Shown piece by piece: positions 33,927 to 43,781 of a DNA stretch of 64,000 nucleotides. Source of the DNA: Adineta ricciae (Eukaryota > Rotifera > Eurotatoria > Adinetida > Adinetidae); the NCBI GenBank assembly GCA_905250025.1, contig CAJNOJ010000290.1, positions 1 through 64,000 of the forward strand. The letters are read 5' to 3'. Numbering within the stretch: position 1 is the stretch's first letter; each line of letters begins with the position of its first letter. The position numbers and the translations under genes were made by a program. Below the pieces are notes generated by a model. It searched no databases and was not told the origin of the DNA. It was given only the letters and a program-made list of their open reading frames with translations.

Positions 33927-35020
33927 TTAGTTTATTGGTTTCATATGCAGCAATAAGTCATAAGTGACTAAAGACGCTCGTGCTTTAATGAAATATTCGA
34001 TGTCTGAATATGGAATGTGGGGACATATTCTTCTGGATTGACTGTCCATGGTTTCCGCTTGACTGTTCATTAATTCTGGATCTTGCCGGCAGACCAGAGC
34101 GAACTTCACTTTGTATCGATTAACTTCGTTTGAAGTGAAATCATACGACGGAGCATAAACAGGAAGATCAGCGTAAGCAATGGTAGATGATGTGTAGATG
34201 AAATACTGCCCAGAAATATGACCACAGGACGAATGGGTAAGATGGAACCATCGAGTAATTGACCGCCAGAAATGCTAAAAATACGTTGCGTTAGAGTTGA
34301 TAAAGCAGCTTCTTGTCGGATACCGTGATAAGTCATCAGTCATTTATTCTAAATATCGTTAACTTCTTGCTTGACTTGATGAACACAGACACCTAAACGT
34401 ATCCAACCACGTGGTATCACATAATGTGCGCCACCAGCAAATAAGACATCATTACGTTCAGATCCATAACATGAAGTGCAATAGCAACGATCATGCTTTG
34501 CGTTAAATAGAGCACTTGGTCATTGTAAATATGATATGAATTGGCGTGCTACAAAAATCTTCTTGCATCCATTTACTTTGCTCGACATTCTTTTGCCATA
34601 ATTACTTGCAACAGGATGATGTAGAATGACGCCCTAAGGGTGAAGGTTATCCCTGGATATTTGATTCGAATCGAACGATTTCCGGAAAGTAGGTGTCGGA
34701 ACGGGTGATGAACTCCTCGAACTACTTTTGAGACTATTTGTCGGACTTTCAGTCTTTTCACACACATCTTCTGCACAGAGCTATCTGAATGATCTCATGC
34801 CTCGTACAACGTGTTCTGGATTTGGACGCCTATCAACGTCGTCTTTATCCTTTTTAAGTCGACTTTTCCAATGCTTTTGCTCCCAGGTTTCTATGTTTTC
34901 TAATCCGACACGTTGTCTCTTCAATATAGCTTGTTCACGTTCCGCTTGTCGTTTCCAACGTTCCTGTACTCGCATTTGCCGCTGCAGTGTTCGAGTCAGT
35001 TCTCTTTACTAGGCGATCTT
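33927..35020 (-). pseudogene. Decayed gene with CYC-C and YHGT motifs, version C
   Basis: Read on the minus strand, broken frames encode a basic coiled-coil start (RWKRQAEREQAILKRQR), then KHDRCYCTSCYG, HYVIPRGWIRLG, QEVNDI, TYHG, GSILPIRP, and a C-terminal part with ALVCRQDP and PHIPYSDIEYF ending KPIN. The order (zinc-like CxC cluster, then IPRGW, then W-VTYHGT) is one I know from repeated uncharacterised bdelloid proteins; the YHGT strand loosely recalls PARP-type folds. In this copy the tryptophan codons of the NDIWNKW segment have become stops (TAG, TGA) and further frameshifts occur, while the CYC-C motif is intact. Confidence 0.6.
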
Positions 35021-36407
35021 GATTCCACCGCTCATCAGATATCGTTTCTCGATAGAAATGAGATAAGTAATGGTAACAATTTGTGTCAGGTGTCGAAAGC
35101 AAAACTATCGTTCAGTTGTCTGTGTCTTTTATCTGAAACGCATTGTGCCGTTGAGAAAGGCACAAAACGAATTCTGGATCAGAAACAGAAATGCAGCAAT
35201 GCGTCCGAAGGATCACTGAAGAGAAACAAAAAAACAACATCACTGGGGAACTTCCAACTTTCAATTTCTGTGAAAGCAAAACAATACGAGAACTTCGGAT
35301 TTTATCCGAAAGTTATGTGTACTTCAAAAAAGTGTGTCGGATAGAAGAAACAATGATTTATAGAGAAATAGCAGTTCTTTTCTAATAGCCTACCACCAGT
35401 CACCCATCTAATCAGTCTCATCTTCAAATTCTAGTGAGATTTTTAGGTCAAAATCTCACTTGCGTAGCATCTAGATAACCACCACTTGTCCGTTCGCTCG
35501 TGTGCGAACGCTCTCTTCATGTTCCATGTCCGTCGACGAGTGCCATGAAAAATTGAGGGTGTGAAAGTATTCGTGAGTTTAACACCATAGGCAACCCTAT
35601 CGCTCTCAAACAAAGAACCTACTAACTGTGTTGGAAGAGAAAAGAAATTCGTTTTTCTTTCTTCATTTGCAATACAAATCCGTACATATTGTAAATCTTC
35701 TATATAATAAAGAAAGATATACTATCAAACAAACATGCAATGAATCATCCAAAACTTTTCTTTTACTTTCAATCGTATGAACTAAAAAGATCAAAATACA
35801 AAATACTGAATTTTACGCTAATCGTAATCTGTGCATAATGGTCGCGTACCTTACTTTTGCTAGATAAACAGTAATTCAAAACAATAGCTGCGACTTTTAC
35901 GTTTCATCTTATACAATTTTTGTGGCAAATAGTAACATTGGTGAAAACATCGCTGAGACCGGTGTTTCCAGTGGCGAAGCTATCCGATTCGGTCAATCGC
36001 CTGGTTTCGTATTTGATGAAGGGATGAATACGTGTGTGGCAGAATTTAACAATCGCCGAGTTCAAAAGCTTCAGAAACTTTAATTATTAAAAGATGGATT
36101 AACGTCATCTTCAATCTCGATTCGTTGGTTTTTTTATTGATTTTATTTCAAAGGTAATGCGCAAATATACCAAGTCGTTTATGGTTACCTTACTAACATG
36201 TTGAGTCAATATGTAGAAATATCACTGACTTCTGCGTCTTTATTTATTATCGTTATTACCTTTTTTTTCTATGCGCACATGCAGTGTTTTGATAGTGATA
36301 TTTTAACGTGTGTAGATTCGTTGTCGACATTTGATTCATCTGCAAATGAATTCGACCTTCCACGTACATTCGATAGAAATAAGTCTTATTGCTTTAGATA
36401 ATCACCG
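35021..36407. other. Intergenic with an NHL relic
   Basis: Apart from the NHL-repeat relic at 35922-36083 I see no gene. GAAG|GTAA-like and CTTTAG sites before 36408 leave room for a 5' UTR intron of the next gene, unproven. Confidence 0.4.
35922..36083 (+). pseudogene. NHL-repeat relic, version C
   Basis: A 53-codon frame ends with GFVFDEGMNTCVAEFNNRRV followed by QKLQKL and a stop. The pattern (a VFDE-type strand, VAEFNNRRVQK) is the closing half of an NHL beta-propeller blade. The preceding sequence has stops and no start codon, so it is a fragment of a decayed NHL protein. Version D keeps the same frame (41676-41837). Confidence 0.6.
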
Positions 36408-36812
36408 ATGGGACAAGGTGAGGCAAAACCTATTGACTGTAATCCTGATCGTATAAACTCGATTCTAAAACTCGACGTTTTCAATGATTCGGAAATCGAA
36501 ATGCAACTTGGAAAAACCTGGTCCGTCCTTCGATTTATAGGCGAAGGTAAAGCAAATGACTTACATTTGAGCTTCGCTATTCAAGATGGATACGCCACAA
36601 ATACACACTTAACCTGCCGAGCAATCGAATATCGTAAGGGCAAATACCATATAAGTTTTGTGTCGCAATGGAACGAAATCGAAGAATGGTATCAACAGTG
36701 CTGTAACAAGTTACATGTTGAAAGAGACGGTCGTTTCATGGAGAAAGTTCACCGGTGGCATAATCAAGTGGAAAACAATGTTACAGTTCGAATCGAACAT
36801 GACGAATTATGA
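36408..36812 (+). CDS. Small conserved protein of unknown function, version C
   Basis: An open frame of 134 residues starting MGQGEAKPID. I do not recognise a family. It is rich in charged residues and tryptophan (WSVLRF, SQWNEIEEWYQ, VHRWHNQV), with no membrane span and no signal peptide; the MGQxE start would fit N-myristoylation. Version D (42160-42564) has the same length with only a handful of substitutions and no indel, while flanking DNA carries many indels; that contrast is the main evidence that it is a real gene. An AATAAAG follows about 55 bp after the stop. Confidence 0.65.
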   Translation: MGQGEAKPIDCNPDRINSILKLDVFNDSEIEMQLGKTWSVLRFIGEGKANDLHLSFAIQDGYATNTHLTCRAIEYRKGKYHISFVSQWNEIEEWYQQCCNKLHVERDGRFMEKVHRWHNQVENNVTVRIEHDEL

Positions 36813-37692
36813 TCAGTACATCTCTATTGCGTATACACGTTTTTTTTATTTATTGTAACAAACAGAAATAAAGTTTGTCTTGATTGATTCATGCCTTCGA
36901 GAAACTAGAAAATGATGCAAAAATTATTGATTTATAATGTTCGATGATTTGCTTTTGTTTTCTATGTTTAAGTAATTTTTGTTTATTTAAAAGCTGAATA
37001 GAATGAATTTCTTAGACAAAGATGTATGGTCTATTTTCATTTTCCGCGAGTTCATCGACAGCACAATATTGCTGGCGTTTTACCCAACAGCAGACAACTT
37101 GCAGATGTACGACAATATAAAGATCAGGTTTGCAGTCATCTATCAATGGTATAGAAGGCTCATACAATTCTCGACGGAAGTGACCTGCAAAACTACAAAA
37201 TATGATCAGAAAAGGAACATTACAAACTATGTCATTTATTTCAATTCAGTAAAACTTGATCAACAGAAATATTACAACCCAAAATCGCATTATGATTGTA
37301 TCTTCTATATAACGTTTAAGTTTGTTCGATACTGAAGAAGAAACCTTCTGTTAAGTACCATATTCTATAGTGTGTCTTTTTTCTCTTCTTTTATTAATCA
37401 TTTAACCGATATTCACAAGTGCAGGCGCAATTCATTGCCTTCTAACACATCTCGTTTCACAAGTAACGCTCATCCCTCAGATTCGCACACCCTTTCCTGA
37501 AAGAAGTCTGAAGTATTTGACTTAATCAGTTGCTTTTAACGATGAAAATCTTGACGCAAACATGCCGCTACAGTTTCTACTATACTGAGGACACTTTTCG
37601 AACAGATTCATTTCCTTTAATATCGTATTCCTATTGGAATATAATTTGTTAAACCCAATAAAGAGTTATTCAAAGTCTCGCGACCAATTCAG
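36813..37692. other. Intergenic before the assembly gap
   Basis: A 110-codon frame at 37003 is not kept in version D (2-bp indel after MYDN), so I do not call it. Nothing else seen. Confidence 0.45.
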
Positions 37693-37750
37693 NNNNNNNN
37701 NNNNNNNNNNNNNNNNNNNNNNNNNNNNNNNNNNNNNNNNNNNNNNNNNN
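37693..37750. other. Assembly gap (58 Ns)
   Basis: A run of Ns joins the end of block C to the middle of the fusion gene in block D. Confidence 0.98.
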
Positions 37751-39582
37751 CGGAGACTTTGTTCATCATGTTACAATCGATCGATGATGATCGTGTAGAA
37801 CGAAAGACGATTTCTCTCGATTGTGATACGATTTATTTCAAACCAATTCTCGAACGTTTCCGTCAACTACCCGCTCATCTCAATGCTTCGTTCTACTTCG
37901 AAGATCACGGTGGCAAACCGATATTTTCCTACTTGAAATTCGAACATGAGCCATCTGACCCTGAACATCCACCAGTTGTTACCGATGTCGCCGAAAAGAT
38001 CATGATTTCAACGCATGCAAACACAGGTGCTTATGCGTTTAGCTCAACATCGATTATGAAAGAATACTGTATTCAATTATTGGACGAAGCTGTCGGAGAA
38101 TCCGGAGAATATTATACTACGCATATTATTAAACTCATGTTAACAGATAAAGAACCATTCGTCGGTCTACCTGTGCAAACCGATGATTTTGTTTGCGTTG
38201 GCACGCCCGATCAATTGAAAACGTTTTTAAAACGATTGAAAAGCAAAGATACTCCCGTGCAAGTTCGGAAGATGCGATTTTGTTTCGATTTGGACAATAC
38301 ACTCGTTTCTTATCCAACCAAGTATGGTGATTACAGCACTGTTCTACCTAAATCACAAAATATTCGACTGGTTCAAGAATTGCACGCTGCCGGGCATTAC
38401 ATTATCATTCAAACAGCTCGTCGAATGAAAACCCATAAAGGAAATGTCGGTGCCGTGATAGCAGACATCGGACGAGTAACGATTGAAACGTTGGCAAACT
38501 TCAACATTCCTTACGATGAATTGTTCTTCGGTAAGCCTTACGCAGATATTTACATTGACGATGCAGCAGTACATGCATTGATCGATACGGCAAAAGAAAT
38601 CGGTTGGATGCCGGACGATGATCAAACGAACGATGTGAACCCGTCCACCAAGTCACATACAATTCAGTATTTGGATAATTTAATTATTAAAAGTTCGTTC
38701 ATGGACGATTTGAAAGGTGAAATCTTCTTCTATGAAAATGCTCCAACATCGATTAAAGATTTATTTCCACAACTGCATCGAGTCGAACACAATGCGGAAA
38801 CGAATATTGGCTCGATTATTCTGGAAAAGATAGAGGGTATTAGTTTCTCGCAGCTGTTCACTAATTTATGCATCACTCACGGACGAATATTGAAGTTTCT
38901 CACATCACTCAAACGTATTCATCTATCTCTGCCAGCCGATAGTGAAAAAGCAAAAGGAAACGTCTATGAAAATTATTCTAAAGTACTTTCAACACGACAC
39001 GAACAATATCTGGATTTGTATAAAAGTATTGATGATCATTTTCAAGGACAATCAGCAACGACAATGGTGCGTTCGCAAGAGCTCATCGATAACGTCGTCA
39101 AATATTTAAATGAATATGCAGCAGCAAAACGTGGTCAGTACCGTTCGATTATTCATGGAAATCCCATATTCAGTAGCGCTGTATTTACACCAGAAAATCG
39201 CATTGTATTCTTGGACATGCGTAGTTGTCTGGGAGCTAAATTGAGTTTAGAAGGTGATCTTAATTACGATCTGGGAAAAGTTTATCAATCGTTGATTGGA
39301 TATGATTTTATCCTTGCGGATAAGGGTCATTTGATTTCCGGGGAAATCATCGAAACATATCTTTTAGAATTAATTCCAATATTTGAAGAATTTGTCGATA
39401 GAGAATATTCGAACGCGGTGAATTGGACAGATCTGAAGATGATTACCGTTCATTTCTTGCTCAATTCCATTCCATCTCTGAAGAATTTCCAACATCAAAC
39501 TCAACTTTATCAACTGGCCGTCGATCTCTACCAGAAGATTATGCCAACGAAATCCAATGACAATACGGGTGTTTTGATATGA
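37751..39582 (+). CDS. Nucleotidyltransferase-HAD-kinase-like protein, version D, 5' end missing
   Basis: About 609 codons of the gene described at 31683-33779, lacking roughly the first 90 because of the N gap. No indel breaks the frame. The HAD motifs (FDLDNTL, IIIQTARR, YIDDAA) and the HGN triplet at the kinase catalytic loop are all kept, so the Asn is not a sequencing error in one copy. Differences are scattered and mainly silent or conservative (for example SLDLYKGI to YLDLYKSI). The missing start is probably 15956-16097. Confidence 0.85.
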
Positions 39583-39771
39583 AATTACAGCACTTTTTCT
39601 ATTATTGGACTTTGATTTGAATAAAATTTTGTTTTCTGAAAACTATACAGTCATAAAGGATGCCGGTGTCGATGATGGCAGGAGATATGTTTATTTTTTC
39701 TTATGAAATCGTGACTATATGCACTTCTAGATGATTTTTTTCGTTAAAAAAAAAAAAGAAAACCTCAAGAT

Positions 39772-41000
39772 TTAGTTTATTGGTTTCATATGCAGCAGTA
39801 AGCCATAAGTAACTAAAGACGCTCGTGCTTTAGTGAAATATTCGATTTGTGACTTTAGAATGTGCGGACATAATCTTCTGGATTGACTGGCCATGGTTTC
39901 CGCTTGAACATTCACTAGTTTTGGATCTAGTCGGCAGGCCAGAGCGAATTTTACATTGTATCGACTACTTTCGTTTGAAATGAAATTATACGACGGAGCA
40001 TAAACAGGAAGACCAGCGTAAGCACTGGTAGATGATGTGTAGATGAAATACTACCCAGGACGAATGGGTAAGATGGAGCCACCGAGTAATTGATCGCCAG
40101 GAGTGCTAAAAATACGTTGCGTTAGAATTGGCAAAGCAGCTTCTTGTTGGGTACCGTGATAAGTCACAGGCCATTTATTCCAAATATCGTTAACTTCTTG
40201 CTTGACTTGATCAACATAGACACCTAAACGTATCCAACCACGTGGTATCACATAACGTGCGCCGCCAGCATCTAATACATCATTATGTTCAGGCCCATAA
40301 CATGAAGTGCAATATCAACGATCATGCTTTGCGTTAAATAGAGCACTTGGTCATTGTAAATATGATATGAATTGGCGTGCTAGAAAAATCTTCTTGCATT
40401 CACTTACTTTGCTCGATGTTCTTTGGCCATAATTACTTGCAGCAGGACGATGCCGAATGGCGCCCCAAGGTGAAGGTTATCCCTGGATATTTGATTCGAA
40501 TCGAACGATTTCCTGAAAGTAAGTGTCGAGACGGGTGATGAACTTGTCGGACTTTTAGTCTTCTCACACGCATCTTCTGCACAGAGCTCTCTCACTAATA
40601 TTCTGCCTCGTACAACGCGTTCTGGATTTGAACGTCTATCAACGTCGTCTTCATCCTTTTTAAGTCGACTTTCCCAATGCTTTTGCTCTCGTGCTTGTAT
40701 GTTTCCTAATCTGTCATATTATCTTACCGATATAACTTGTTCACGTTCCGCTTGTCATTTCCGACGTTCCTGTACTCGCATTTGCCATACTGTAGCGTTC
40801 GAGTCAGTTCTCTTGCGAGGCGATCTTAATTCCGCCGCTCATCAGACATCGTTTCTCGGTAGAAATAAGATAAGTAATGGTAACAATTTGTGTCACGTGT
40901 CGAAAGCGAAACTATCGTTCAGTTGCCTGTATCTTTTATCTGAAACGCGTTTGCCGTTGAGAAAGGCGCAAAACAAATTCTGGATCAGAAACAGAAGCGC
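39772..41000 (-). pseudogene. Decayed gene with CYC-C and YHGT motifs, version D
   Basis: The same decayed gene as 33927-35020. Here the stretch from RYVIPRGWIRLG through NDIWNKWPVTYHGT to SILPIRPG reads open (40251-40051), but the cysteine of HDRC is a TGA stop and other frameshifts follow. The lesions therefore differ from those in version C. Confidence 0.6.
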
Positions 41001-42159
41001 AGTAATGCGTCCGAAGGATCACTGAAGAGAAACGAAAAACAACAACATCACCAGGAAACTTCCAACTTTCAATTTCTGTGAAAACAAAAAAAATGCGAGA
41101 ACTTCGGATTTTATCCGAAACTTTATGTGTACTTCAAAAAAGTGTATCGGATAGAAGAAACAATGACTTATAGAGAAATATCAATTCTTTTGTAATAGCC
41201 TACCAATCACCCATATAATCAGTCTCAGCTTCGAATTCTAGTAAGATTTTGTCCTAAAAATTTCGCTCACGTAGTATTTAGATAATCACCACTTGTCCAT
41301 CCGCTCGTGCGCGAACACTCTCTTCATGTTCTATGTACGTCGAGGTTGTGCAAGTATTCGTGAGTTTAGCACCAAAGCAACCCTATCGTTCTCAAACAAA
41401 GAACCTACTAATTGTGTTGGAAGAGAAAAGAAATTCTTTTTTTCTTTCTTCATTTGCAATACAAATCCGTACATATTGTAAATCTTCTACATAATAAAGA
41501 AAGATATATAATCAAACAAACATGCAATCAATCATCAAAAACTTTTCTTTTACTTTCAATCGTATGAACTAATCGTAATCTTTGTTGCATAATGGCCGCG
41601 TGCCTTACTTTTGCTAGATAAACAGTAATTCGAAACAATAGCTGCGAATTTTATGTTTCATCTTATGCAATTTCTTGTGGCAATAGTAGCACTGTTGAAA
41701 ATACCGCTGAGACCGGTGTTTCCGGTGGTAATTCGATCCGATTCGATCAATCACCTGTTTTCGTATTTGATGAAGGGATGAATACGTGTGTGACAGAATT
41801 CAACAATCGCCGAGTTCAAAAGTTTCAAAAACTTTAATTATCAAAATATGAATTAACGCAATCCTCATTCTCGATTAGTTGTTTTTCTATTGATTTTATT
41901 TCAAAGGTAACGCGCAAATATACCAAGTCGTTTATGGTTACCTTACCAACATGCTGAGTCAACACGTATAAATATCACCGACATGCGCCTTTATTTATTA
42001 TCGTTATTACCTTTTTTCTTCTATGCGTACATGTAGTGTTTTGACAGTAATATTTTAACGTGTGTAGATTCGTTGTCGACATTTGATTCATCTGCAAATG
42101 AATTTGACCTTCCACGTACATTCGATAGAAAAAAGTCTTATTGCTTTAGATAATCACCG
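41001..42159. other. Intergenic, version D, with an NHL relic
   Basis: Counterpart of 35021-36407. Only the NHL relic (listed) is recognisable. Confidence 0.45.
41676..41837 (+). pseudogene. NHL-repeat relic, version D
   Basis: 53 codons ending VFVFDEGMNTCVTEFNNRRV then QKFQKL and a stop, parallel to 35922-36083. The frame is preserved without indels, but no start codon or neighbouring blade remains. Confidence 0.6.
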
Positions 42160-42564
42160 ATGGGACAAAGTGAGGCAAAACCTATTGACTGCAACCCTGA
42201 TCGTATAAACTCAATTCTAAAACTCGACACTTTCAATGATTCGGAAATCGAAATGCAACTTGGAAAACAATGGTCCGTCCTGCGATTTATAGGTGAAGGT
42301 AAAGCAAATGACTTACATTTAAGCTTCGCTATTCAAGATGGATACGCCACAAATACACACTTAACTTGCCGAGCAATCGAATATCGTAAGGGCAAATACC
42401 ATATAAGTTTTGTGTCGCAATGGAACGAAATCGAAGAATGGTATCAAAAATGCTGTAACAAGTTACATGTTGAAAGAGACGGTCGTTTCATAGAGAAAGT
42501 TCACCGATGGCATAATCAAGTGGAAACCAATGTTACGGTTCGAATCGAACATGACGAATTATGA
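42160..42564 (+). CDS. Small conserved protein of unknown function, version D
   Basis: 134 residues, the counterpart of 36408-36812; starts MGQSEAKPID. Changes such as VF to TF and KTW to KQW are isolated; length and tryptophan pattern are fixed. Function unknown. Confidence 0.65.
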   Translation: MGQSEAKPIDCNPDRINSILKLDTFNDSEIEMQLGKQWSVLRFIGEGKANDLHLSFAIQDGYATNTHLTCRAIEYRKGKYHISFVSQWNEIEEWYQKCCNKLHVERDGRFIEKVHRWHNQVETNVTVRIEHDEL

Positions 42565-43781
42565 TCAGTACATCCCTATCGCGTATACACGTTTTTTATT
42601 TGTTGTAACAAACAGGAATAAAGTCTGTCTTGATTGATTCATGCATTCGAAAAACTGGAAAATGATGCAAAAACTATTGATTTTAATGTTCGAGAATTTG
42701 CTTTTGTTTTACATGTTTAAGTAATTTTTTTTAATTTAAAAGCTGAATAAAATGAATTTCTTAGACAAAGATGTATGGTCTATTTTCATTTTCCGCGAGT
42801 TGATCGACAGCACAGTATCCCTGGCGTTTTACTCAACAGTAGACAACTTGCAGATGTACGACAATAAAGACCAGGTTTACAGTCATCTATCAATCGTATA
42901 CAAGACTCATACAATTCTCGACGGAAGTGACGTGCAAAACTAATTACAAACTATTTCATTTACTTCAATTCAGTAAAACTGATCAACAGAAATATTACAA
43001 TTCAAAATCGCATTATGCTTGTGTCTTCTATATATTAACGTTTAAGTTTGTTCGACACTGAAAAAGAAATCTTCTGTTAACAAGTACCATATTCTATAGT
43101 GTGTCTTTTTTCTCTTCTTTTATTAATCATTTAACCGATATTCACAAGTGCAGGCGCAATTCATTGCCTTCTGACACGTATCGTTTCATAAGTAACGCTC
43201 ATCTCTCAGATTCGCACACCCTTTTCTGAAAGAAGTCTGAAGTATTCGGCTTAATCAGTTGCTTTTAACGATGAAAACCTTGACGCAAACATGCTGCTAC
43301 AGTTTCTACTATACTGAGGACACTTTTCAAACAGATTCATTTTCTTTAATGTCGTATTCCTATTGGAATATAATTTGTTATACCCAATAAAGAGTTATTC
43401 AAAGTCTCGCGACAAATCTAGGAAGTCTACAGCCAAAACTCTTAACTACTTTCCACTTTAAAACTATGCTTTTGTTGGTTATCTAACTCGCAATCATAAC
43501 AAGAAATATTTTCCGCAGTTGACAGATCAACCCACTTTTACCCTCTTTATCAATCGCTTAATTTAAAGCTTTCTTATCTGTCTTTTATTTTGAAAGCAAA
43601 ATGAAGATGAGACTCATCAGCACATTACATTAAGCAGTGTCAAATGAAAAAATCAACAGAAAAAGTCGAGAAAATTGAGCTTGAATAATACATAATAACA
43701 ACAAAAAATATGTTTGAATGAAAATGCCACAAATACGATACAGAAGCATTTAATACATAAATACAAAGTAGAGAAATTCTC
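42565..43781. other. Intergenic
   Basis: Block similarity ends at about 43413; from there to 43781 the sequence is unique in the window. No gene seen. Confidence 0.45.

Larger units (their letters stand above)
31951..37692. repeat. Block C: first version of the right half of the locus
   Basis: Matches 37751 to about 43413 (block D) through genes and spacers; ends in a run of 58 Ns (37693-37750). It is continuous with block B. Confidence 0.85.
37751..43413. repeat. Block D: second version of the right half of the locus
   Basis: Matches block C (31951-37692), starting inside the fusion gene. The end is taken where the shared text AAAGAGTTATTC-AAGTCTCGCGAC stops. It complements block A, which stops about 125 bp earlier in the same gene. 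Confidence 0.85.

Noticed and set aside
36198-36401. Hydrophobic 67-codon plus-strand frame before the 134-residue gene
   Set aside because: Version D has stop codons and indels at the same place.
37003-37335. 110-codon plus-strand frame
   Set aside because: A 2-bp indel gives version D (42752-42943) a different second half; not maintained.
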